Shown: piece by piece, positions 34,540-42,232 of the stretch
Numbering within the stretch: position 1 is the first letter of the stretch
Layout of the letters: the number at the start of each line of letters is the position of its first letter
DNA from: Alectoria sarmentosa
Lineage: Eukaryota > Ascomycota > Lecanoromycetes > Lecanorales > Parmeliaceae
NCBI GenBank assembly: GCA_009733775.1
Contig: WOGZ01000289.1
Span: 1-42,232 of the forward strand
Reading direction: 5' to 3'
Length of the DNA stretch: 42,232 nucleotides
Translations under genes and position numbers: made by a program
The notes under the pieces: generated by a model
What the model saw: only the letters and a program-made list of their open reading frames with translations
Database searches by the model: none
Told to the model about the DNA's origin: nothing

Positions 34540-35640
34540 ATGAAAAAAAAAAGCGATGAAATCTTAATCTTTATGAAATTTATCAAAAATATTCACATAA
34601 TAAATAATTTAAAAACGAATTTCTTGATTGATATGAATATTTTCAATTTTAAAAACGTAATCATCGATATCTCGAAAAAGAAGATAATTTTTATAAAATG
34701 CGAAAATATCGTCGTTTTTATTCAAATTACTGCTCGAGACAATGTTCAAATTTAAAAAATCGTACACTCGAAACGCAGATAAATGATTTCATTTAAAACG
34801 ATGAAAATCGTGAACATTTTTTTGCGCGATAAAGATCCTCTTCTCGATCGAGACTTTATTTTTAAATCAAAAATAAAAAAAATGTATTTTCATTTCGTGA
34901 ACGCAAATTTTGATTTCATAAATGTTTAAAATGATTTTACATATCCGCTTTTGATTTCTTATCGTCAAAAAATAAACATTATTATAAAATATGAGACTCA
35001 AAAAAGTTATTAAATTAATTTAAAAAATCATTTTTTGACAATAAAGGCCTTTAAAGATAAAAAACCTATAATTATAAAATTCACGAATTTATTAAATTCG
35101 AAATCAACACTTGAAAAAGTCTTAATCGATCTCTTTTTGAAAATTCAACTTTCAAATGAAATAACGATTTACGATAAATAAAAATACGTGAATATTATAC
35201 GTCAAATCGTGAAGAAAAATCTTAAAATTTGAAAGAATATTAAAAACACGATCGATTTATTCAAATCCGAATAAATGCAAATATTTATTATTACAAATTA
35301 ACAATCCTCAACAACGAAATTGAGAAACAAAATGTATTCATTTATTTCGAAAATCAAAAAGTTGATAAACGAGAAATTTGACAAGATGCATTCATAAAAA
35401 AAAATGAATTGATTAATAAAACTTACACCTTTTGCCTTTTCGATTTTTGTGATTTACAAAATCGTTTATATTGATTCAAAAAAGACTTCGAAATGAAAAG
35501 AAAAAGTGATTGTGAATATTCGAAAACTAAATAAGATTATTATTTCAAACAACCATCCAATTCCGCTCCAGAAGGACATCATCACTTTTATTCAAGAATG
35601 TAATTTCATTAACGTGGTCGATTGCAATGAGCAGTTTCAT
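34540..35640 (+). pseudogene. GypD protease region and truncated reverse transcriptase
   Basis: 34590-34755 reads HIINNLKTNFLIDMNIF and VIIDISKKKIIFIKCENIVV, the retropepsin C-terminal block. RDFIFKSKIKKMYFHFVNANF follows in the linker. RT begins around 35200 with NIIRQIVKKNLKI*KNIKNT, then EKFDKMHS*KKMN*L, and ends (35490-35641) with KVIVNIRKLNKIIISNN, PIPLQKDIITFIQECNF and INVVDCNEQFHLF. That last block is the first palm block, with the D of VVD kept. The frame enters the LTR at about 35641, long before the YxDD box. Neither protease nor RT can be active. Confidence 0.8.
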
Positions 35641-35641
35641 T

Positions 35642-35822
35642 TGTTCCTACTAGGCAGCTTGACATTCAACATAGCGTAGCTTTCTTAACATAGAGAATAC
35701 AAGAATCATCACACACTCAATGACATGACTTGTTTTCCTGTTTTCTTTTGTCCTTTTGTTTCCGCATATCAGAAAGGCCATTCCGTGATATAGAAACCCT
35801 ATTCCTATCGGAAACCTTGCCA
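35642..35822 (+). repeat. GypD 3' LTR
   Basis: Starts TGTTCCTACTAGGCAGC and ends GGAAACCTTGCCA; less bleached than its partner. The exact start is uncertain because the pair diverges before CTAGGNAGC. The 174 bp to 35996 beyond it are AT-rich with nothing recognised. Confidence 0.8.
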
Positions 35823-35996
35823 TAAATACGCATTTTGATTTAACATTTATAAAAAAATTGATAAAATTTTCTTCTCAACATAATTTTATTTAACATTTAA
35901 TAATTATATATCGATAAAATTATGATATATAAGTTATGAACTTTAATATAAAGTTATTAAAAGGATATTAAAGAATAACTTATATTAATTCGTGAA

Positions 35997-36206
35997 TGTT
36001 ACGTTATTAATAAAGATTTATCATCTGATAAAGGTTTTAAATTCAATCGTTAATATGTATATAACGTTAACGATTATTTGCTGTGAAAATATGATGTAAA
36101 ACACTTAGTTGTATTAGTTTAAGAGTGCTACGAAAAAAAGTGCGACTTATGTTACGTGCGCATGCGCCCGTGTCACGTGACCTATCACATAACCTAAATT
36201 TCGACA
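35997..36206 (-). repeat. CopF 3' LTR (minus strand)
   Basis: On the minus strand it starts TGTCGAAATTTAGGTTATG at 36206 and probably ends CGTAACA at 35997 (about 210 bp; the end is inferred). It is preceded by a polypurine tract. It contains two perfect 10-bp palindromes: GCGCATGCGC (36158-36167) and GTCACGTGAC (36172-36181), the latter an E-box (CACGTG). It is one of the few GC-rich patches here. The partner LTR is not in the window. Confidence 0.6.
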
Positions 36207-36216
36207 TTCCCCTTCG
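36207..36216 (-). other. CopF polypurine tract
   Basis: TTCCCCTTCG on the plus strand is CGAAGGGGAA on the minus strand, directly abutting the TG of the LTR. Its position and composition support minus-strand orientation for the element. Confidence 0.7.
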
Positions 36217-36349
36217 CACGCATACTTTTAAAAAAATCGAACATTAAATAAATAAAATGAATCGAGCGTCGAATAATTACAATGAACTTAATGTCGAATA
36301 ATTAATGTGAAATCATCTTTATGCACCTTTCTTACCCTTTATACGCTTT

Positions 36350-36615
36350 ATAAAAATTCGAATTTCAAACACGAAATCCGAAATTCGCGATGTTTAAAAT
36401 TAAATAAAAACGATGAAAATTCGAAAAAAGAATATGATCATTTTTTCATAAATCATCATTTTTTCATAAATCATCTTTATTTCATAAATCATCTTTATTC
36501 TTTATACATCATCTCTTTTTCTTTTTCTCTCTCACATAAACATTCAAATTTCAAAAACGAAATTCGAAATTTACGATGTTCAAAGTCGAATAAAAAGAGT
36601 GAAAATCGAAAATCT
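36350..36615. repeat. Duplicated 70-bp block and 16-bp repeats in the CopF 3' region
   Basis: AATTTCAAACACGAAATCCG (about 36359) and AATTTCAAAAACGAAATTCG (about 36546) head two related blocks about 187 bp apart. Between them CATAAATCATCTTTATT-type units repeat four times (36440-36505). The plus-strand open frame 36307-36681 across this is a repeat translation, not a supported gene. Confidence 0.75.
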
Positions 36616-36954
36616 AAAAACGATTATATCCTTTTAAACATATCCGTCACGATATCACATAAAAAAAATTTCACTTTTTGACGAAAAATCGTTTTTTGAC
36701 AAGTTTATTTTCAATTCATCTAATGCACATCAAAAATCGATCGACATATAATCGATGAATATATGTGAAAGTTTATTTTTCGATTGAACGAAATATTCCG
36801 AATTGCATATATATATATATGTATATATGCGATCGATTGTAAGGCTCGTAAGAATCATTTCAGTGTATTAATGCTTGACAATAATGATTGATAAAATATA
36901 TATAAATTATAATCGATACATTGCGATAATGATGATAATAATGATAATAATAAT

Positions 36955-37035
36955 AACGCTTAAAAGCATAAATACGATGATCTTAAAAACATAAATATGA
37001 TGATTTTAAAAGATATGAATATGATGATCTTGATA
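36955..37035. repeat. About 23-bp tandem repeat, 3.5 units
   Basis: CTTAAAAGCATAAATACGAT + GAT, then CTTAAAAACATAAATATGAT + GAT, then TTTAAAAGATATGAATATGA + TGAT, and a partial unit. Confidence 0.85.
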
Positions 37036-37389
37036 AGAATATTCAAGGCGATTAATGAAAAGACGATGATAACGACCTTTTGAATAACGTCGCAAATTTC
37101 AAATTTGAATCGAACATAAATATAAATGTTTCGAAAAGAAATTCGCAAAGTTTATGAATATAATTATAATAACGATAAATCAATTTTTGATATAATGATG
37201 ACATAATGAAGTTTTGATACATCAAGATTGATATTGAGGTTTTGCGAGTAATTTCGATTTCGATCGATTATTCGAAATGTGAAAATCAATGATATCGCTT
37301 CTCTGAAATTACGAACGTTGAATAATGATAACGACTTAAACGTTTTTTTTGAAACAATAATTTAAATAATTTTAAATGAATGATATGAA

Positions 37390-39927
37390 ATTATTTTCAT
37401 TTCGAAAACATCGCGAAAAATAATAAATTTATCGAGACATAAAACCTTGATAAGATTATCAATTATTTATTTGTTAATAAAAACATATTAAACATTTATA
37501 ATATTATCATTGATTTTTTCGCGCACAAAATGATGAGCGATATTAATGTATTTGATGTGAGCATAAAATTAAACGTTTTTTATAAAAACGATTACGCCTT
37601 AATTATTTTTAAAAATCACGATAATTTTAAAATTCAAATCGTCAAATCATAAAAGTTGATTGAAAATATTTTTTAATCAAATAACTTTTTTAATAATTTA
37701 CGTTTAATCGATATATTTTGTCTTATAAATGAATAATGTTATAATAATTTAACGCTTACTTAATCAATTAATAACGTTATTATTCAAAATGAATAAATAA
37801 TCGAAAATGAATTTTCGAATTGAATTCTCAATTCAATTAAAATCAATATAATCGATTAAATTTTTTAAAGAATTTTTATACACGAGTTTATAATATATCG
37901 TGTTTTTAAAATATCGAAAAATTCAAATAATCGCATTTCAATGCGTTAAAATAAAATTAATTAAATATTGATTAATTAAAAAGATAACATAAACGATATC
38001 GAGACGAATTTTTAATATAACGTAGAGTTTATAACGAATTAATATTTCTCACGAAACCTTTTAAAAATCACATAATCCTCTTTAATGAACGTTAATCTGC
38101 GATTGATTTCGAATGATATATTGATAAAAATGAGATTTCAACATTTAAAATGATTGAGAAAACGTATAATATACGTTTTTTATTTCAAATGAATAATATC
38201 GTTACGACGATCTTTTTTAACGATTATATTCAAATAAAAAACGCATAATTTCAAATTTAATATATGAAATTTGACGTTTAAGATATCTTTAATTCGTTTA
38301 ATAATAATTTTATTACGATTTATAATTAAAACATTATCGACGTATAACGTTATAATGATTTTTTTTTTAAGATTTATAAACATATTATTATTCGATTTGA
38401 TAAGATTAAAATCGAATTTTTTTATATAAATCGAAAAATGTTAATATTAAATTTTGAAAAATTATTTTAAATTATAAAAAATCTTATTTAATTCATAAAT
38501 CTTGATATTGTTTTCATTAAAGTCGTTAAATTATTATATATAAATATTTTCTTAAACATCGTTATAAAGAAAAGCGATTTTGACGTTTATTTATTTCACA
38601 TTTTAATTCATAATCGTCGCAAACGCAAAGATCGTTTTATAATTTATGAACTTTATTATTAACGCGAAAATATTATAATAATCACGATTCTTTTATTATT
38701 CAAATTCTCAAATAATTCAATGTGTTTTATAACGAATAATTTCTCTCTCGAAATCTCATTTTATGATATAAATTTAACGATTTTTAAGAATATAAATCTT
38801 TAAAGACGTCTGAATAAGACATTAAATGTTATTATTTATAAAAAATTTATACTCATCTCGCATATTAATCTCTTAATTCATATAAATCAAATTATTAAAA
38901 ATGATTTATTCGTAAATTATAAGTTTGAAAATGTTAAATTTATTAACATAATTCGCAAAAAGAATAAAAATAACGAAAATTTTCATCAGAGAATTAAACG
39001 ATAAATCATAAAAATTCGAAATAATAAAATTCTTATAATCATTAAATATCTTTTAAATAATTTCATATTCGAGATGTTTTCATATAATTTTCATTTTAAT
39101 AAATTTTAAAAACATCAACGAAGGGGAAACGATAACAAATTTAACGATTAATATAATAAATTTAATAAATATCATAAACACACGCATTATAATAACGACA
39201 AAATGAGATCTCTGAAAACGATTAATGATTAATAATGAAATATTCATTAACGATAATCGATTTGACGATTTAATCGAAATTATAAATTTAACGTTTAATA
39301 ATATAATGATACGTTACTTATTCAATATCTTTCTTATAATAAATGTTAATATAAAAAAACATTAACATTTATTTGAAAATTTATAAATTTTAATTTCTTT
39401 TTCGAAATTCACGAAATGAAAACGTTTTTTAATAAAATGCATATCGTTAATGCGAATAATCTTCTTTTTAATTAAATTATAAAAACGAAAAATGAATTCG
39501 TTTTCATAATTTAAAAGAATACACTTCTCGCTCTTATTTATAAGTTTTTTTTAAATATATTTTAAAACGTAAATAATGAAATTAATGATACGCAAATAAA
39601 AAAGAATAAATTTGCGATAATAAAAGATTTCGAAAAATGTAATGATGATTTTAATGTTAAAAGAACGCATCGTTAAATAATTAATTATGATCATTATTTC
39701 AAATCAAAAAAATTTATTAAAATTGAAATTTAATAAAATTAAATGTATTTTATTTATCAAAGTTTAATTAAATCGCTCGATGATTTTATTCATTTCAAAA
39801 TTATTTATAATAATAAACTTTTATTTGATGTCCATTTAAATAAAACATTTCAAAAAAACTTTATTAATATATTCGTTTTCATTATTAAAACGAATGCGAT
39901 AAATTCGATAATTACGAGATTTTAAAT
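37390..39927 (-). pseudogene. CopF: Ty1/copia pol relic (integrase part, RT, RNase H)
   Basis: Minus-strand reading from right to left. At about 39900-39600 a weak integrase-like segment (FK*TSNKSLL). At about 38600-38400 VKTAFLYNDV*ENIYI and IKIYELNKIFYNLK*, matching the copia motifs VKTAFLxGxLxExIYMxQPxGF and LxKxLYGLKQ. At 38383-38180 the open frame ITLYVDNVLIINRNKIIIKRI and LNVKFHILNLKLCVFYLNIIV, with the RT box YVDD changed to YVDN. At about 37650-37390 RNase H: VIFKNN*GVIVFIKN (family DNQGAI), KYINIAHHFVREKI, NKQIIDNLIKVL. The order IN-RT-RH identifies copia. Many stops. The upstream part is cut by GypE. Confidence 0.85.
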
Positions 39928-40120
39928 TGTCATGGTTTCACCCTTTCTACCTTTCCACCTACCTTTCTACCTACCATGCGGGGCCCGATCGGGCCTAGCG
40001 CGGCTTGGCATTGCCTGCATACTCATGCATACTACCCATCCTACATAGATCTTCATAAATAGAATTCTATTCATATCGAACCCACATATATCATTTTAAT
40101 CCTACGTTCGTTTCCTGACA
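39928..40120 (+). repeat. GypE 5' LTR
   Basis: Starts TGTCATGGTTTCACCC and ends CGTTTCCTGACA; 193 bp. It is bounded by AT-rich CopF on the left and by TAATTCTATCTATCC on the right, which matches the sequence after the GypC LTR. It contains a pyrimidine-rich repeat (CTTTCTACCTTTCCACCTAC) and the GC-rich GGGGCCCGATCGGGCC. No second copy in the window, so the LTR call rests on the TG...CA ends and the conserved primer site. Confidence 0.75.
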
Positions 40121-40271
40121 TAATTCTATCTATCCTTCTTAATTGCGACGACGTCTAGTCGTTAGAAAGCCTTTCAAACGTCTTAAACAAGACATCAAGC
40201 GGAGAAAGTAAGTAAGACACCAAGCAAGACATTAAGCAAGACATCAAATAAGATATCAAACAAGAAACACT

Positions 40272-41669
40272 ATGACCAAATCCACAAACGGCCATACTAC
40301 CAAGCAAGAGAATTATTACATCGATTTCGATGCGGAGGATACGAAGGATGCGGAGAATGCGGAACAAAAACACATTGAACAACACATGTGTTCTCAGAAG
40401 GATCATATGGCAATTGCTCAGGAAAATCGAGAGATGAAATCCATCATTTAGCAACTTCAAACTCAATTACAACAGAAGGTTAACACATCCAGTCGATTCA
40501 GATAGTTACGAGACCAATACCGTTTCACAGCCAAGGAATTGATTAATCAGATGATTCGATTGCAGCCTAAAGAAAAAGAAGAAGAAATGTATGATTTCGA
40601 TGATGAACACAAAAAGTCTGTAGGGAAGAAAATAGAATCTTTACTTCGACACACCAAGAAAGGCTTATCAAGACAAAGATTTGCGCTTGTTTCTCCAGCG
40701 CTCAACACCAACCTAACAGGTCAAGGATTTGCGCCTGTCTCTCCACCATTTCATACGAAATCAAGCCTGAAAAACCTGACAGGTTCGAGATTTGCGCTTG
40801 TTTCTCCAATCTTTAACACGAAATTAGGTTTAAAAGGTTTGGCAGATCCGAGATTTGCGTCTGTTTCTCAAGGAACCAACAAGTATTATATTGACGTAGA
40901 TGAATTTCATAGAAATGCCTTCAAATGGGAAGCTTGGTAACTACATTTATAGGTTAAATTCAGAGCCAACGCAATGCTTTTTCTTATTGAACAGAGTCGT
41001 ATCGATTACATACGAGATCATTACAAATCAGTTGCATTTGATATCATCAAGACACGATGTTTGAACAAGGATAACACCACAAAACCTTACGTCACCGCCC
41101 AAAAAATGCTCGAAGACCTTGACAATATGTACGTTGAATTTGATTCATATGAAACCACAGATGCGACACTCCATGATCCCAATTTCAACATGAAAAAGGA
41201 AACCTTTGACGAATTTTTAGTCAAATACACGGCAATCATTGCACCTTTACAGCTATCCGAACAACAAAAGATTTCACATTTGACACGTACTATCACACGT
41301 CGTCTTCGATGATACACCGTGAGTCAAAAGCCTAAGGCTTTCAAAAATTATGTCAAACAACTCCGTCAATGCGACATCAATCTGCGCCTTGCAGACCGAC
41401 AACACGAACATAAACACGATGAGAATCACGTAGGTCATCGTCAGAAGTATGATGATTACAATACAGATTCGTCATATTCAAATAAGACAAGCAAAACAAA
41501 TAGGAATGAATTAAAAGAATATTATGAAACAAATATACATTCAAAAGAGACCCTCAAACAACTACGTCAACAAGACAAATGTTTCCGCTGTCAAAAGACC
41601 GATCACATAATTATGGATGAGAATGCATCATGCAGAGGCAAAAAGGAGAAGACTGTTGAAAAGGGTTGA
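40272..41669 (+). pseudogene. GypE Gag, one frame with five nonsense codons
   Basis: All open pieces from ATG 40272 to 41669 lie in the same frame (about 465 codons), broken only by stops at 40449 (TAG), 40503 (TAG), 40938 (TAA), 40950 (TAG) and 41310 (TGA). There is no frameshift. N-terminal part: acidic, with a QENREM...QLQTQLQQ coiled-coil-like stretch. Residues about 136-200: four repeats of RFA-VSP type. Capsid region: YIRDHYKSVAFDIIK, VTAQKMLEDLDNMYVEF, ETFDEFLVKYTAIIAPLQLS, ISHLTRTI. C-terminus: zinc knuckle CFRCQKTDH...C, with eight residues instead of four between His and the last Cys. The stops fit C-to-T or G-to-A change at Gln/Arg/Trp codons. Non-functional as it stands. Confidence 0.85.
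40670..40880 (+). repeat. Fourfold RFA-VSP repeat in GypE Gag
   Basis: AGATTTGCGCTTGTTTCTCC-type sequence at 40677, 40725, 40788 and 40851 (spacings 48, 63, 63; all multiples of three). Encoded units: RFALVSPALNT, GFAPVSPPFHT, RFALVSPIFNT, RFASVSQGTN, each preceded by a Leu-Thr/Ala-Gly/Asp segment. Confidence 0.9.
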
Positions 41670-42115
41670 CACAAAGACCTACGTTAAGCCTGATATCTCT
41701 ACTATCTCCAGGCAAACCCACAGCGCAGTTTAACTGCATTCAACTAACGCATTTCAATCAACATTCGATCCGACAAAATATCGGACATTGCGTTTTTGAA
41801 CGATTCAAACTCATTCGGATTTTCAAAACATAAGGATTTGAAGCGCATGAAGGAACATCAAGTGGTATCACCACTCAACACCCTTACTTCAAGACCACTC
41901 TTTATTTGATTCCCATTGTTCACATACCTGTTGATTACGTTCGAAGCCAATTTTCATGAGATTCGATCCTAAGTTGCGGTCGGTGGAGGCCTCGAGGATT
42001 TGACATCCCATACACCAAAAACTTTTTACGATTTTTTCGATTCTTTCATTGCACCTCATTTTACAAAAGAGGATTGCGGAGGTATAAGGCTATCTTAAGG
42101 GACTACTAGCATAAT
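41670..42115 (+). other. GypE 3' segment of unknown function
   Basis: Normal-composition DNA after the Gag stop, with no frame over about 60 codons and no protease or RT motif. It includes GCGGTCGGTGGAGGCCTCGA near 41976 and ends TAAGGGACTACTAGCATAAT before AT-rich sequence. Possibly element 3' leader or sequence captured by it. The last bases of the window (42116-42232) are AT-rich with nothing recognised. Confidence 0.5.
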
Positions 42116-42232
42116 TAAATACTTTGTTAACAAATATTTATATAAATGTTTATGATAACTATTTTTCAACAGATTTTTAACATTGTTAAAATCTTTCGAA
42201 AATATAATAACATTAAGTTTTGTTTAAATTTA

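Larger units (their letters stand above)
31087..35822 (+). mobile_element. GypD: Ty3/gypsy derivative lacking most of pol
   Basis: Two direct repeats of about 185 bp (31087-31270, 35642-35822) bracket a 4.4-kb interior encoding Gag, the protease region and only the start of reverse transcriptase. The RT frame runs straight into the second repeat at about 35641, so the RT active site, RNase H and integrase are missing. It is either a deletion derivative or a non-autonomous family. No convincing target duplication is visible (ATTAT-type before, TAAAT after), so ends are +/- several bases. Confidence 0.8.
39928..42115 (+). mobile_element. GypE: nearly unmutated LTR-gag fragment of a Ty3/gypsy element
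   Basis: Sharp rise in G+C at 39928. A 193-bp LTR-like sequence is followed by a primer-binding region almost identical to that of GypC, then one Gag frame (40272-41669), then about 440 bp without a recognised domain, ending near 42115 where AT-rich DNA resumes. No protease, RT, integrase or second LTR is present. The Gag resembles that of GypC. It may be a 3'-truncated insertion or a non-autonomous form; it interrupts CopF. Confidence 0.8.

Noticed and set aside
35642..35822. Solo LTR inserted within a longer RT gene
   Set aside because: RT does not resume after 35822 and no flanking duplication is visible, so a 3' LTR after internal deletion fits better.
36770..36840. (TA)n run near 36815 as an origin or promoter
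   Set aside because: A simple dinucleotide run in AT-rich DNA with no gene attached.
39923..42120. TAAAT on both sides of GypE as a target duplication
   Set aside because: The right copy at 42116 is not preceded by an LTR end (CA), and a 5-bp match is easily found by chance in such AT-rich DNA.
1..42232. Host protein-coding genes, tRNAs, rRNAs or telomere repeats
   Set aside because: No frame with normal codon use beyond GypE Gag, no cloverleaf or rRNA core recognised, and no TTAGGG arrays; every interpretable frame belongs to a transposable element.

Overview
This window is a transposon graveyard from a filamentous ascomycete (Pezizomycotina). The evidence is fungal-type Ty3/gypsy chromoviruses, a Ty1/copia element and a tnp2-type transposase relic. 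All but one are bleached to roughly 80 % A+T by C-to-T/G-to-A changes, as in repeat-induced point mutation (RIP). Reading frames are still legible in translation, but Trp and Gln codons have become stops. I see no host gene, tRNA, rRNA or CRISPR. All element names used here (GypA etc.) are mine.

Layout. 1-406: copy R1 (minus orientation) of an unusual GC-richer composite repeat. About 407-3339 and 10577-12500: GypA, the most eroded Ty3/gypsy, split by GypB. 3340-10576: GypB, a full-length Ty3/gypsy with 184-bp LTRs and a CATTA target duplication, inserted in the RNase H-integrase connection of GypA. When GypB and one CATTA copy are removed, the GypA frame rejoins. 12890-13510: degenerate tandem array of about 130 bp. 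13753-20503: GypC, a full-length chromovirus with 211-bp LTRs, polypurine tract and TTTAA target duplication. 21087-22020: copy R2 (plus orientation) of the composite repeat. 22021-29100: very AT-rich DNA with minisatellites and no gene I recognise. 29119-30960: tnp2-like DNA transposase relic. 31087-35822: GypD, an LTR element lacking everything after the start of reverse transcriptase. 35997-39927: CopF, a minus-strand Ty1/copia element cut on its right by GypE. 39928-42115: GypE, a barely mutated LTR plus Gag fragment whose Gag is related to that of GypC.

The layers give a relative history: GypA is oldest and most bleached, then GypB, GypC, GypD and CopF, with GypE and the R repeats the least mutated. 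The feature most likely to be undescribed is the R1/R2 composite repeat. It has inverted arrays of an 11-bp unit around a conserved hairpin core of about 55 bp, joined to a 29-bp minisatellite. All homology statements come from reading translations by eye and recalling family patterns; no search was run.
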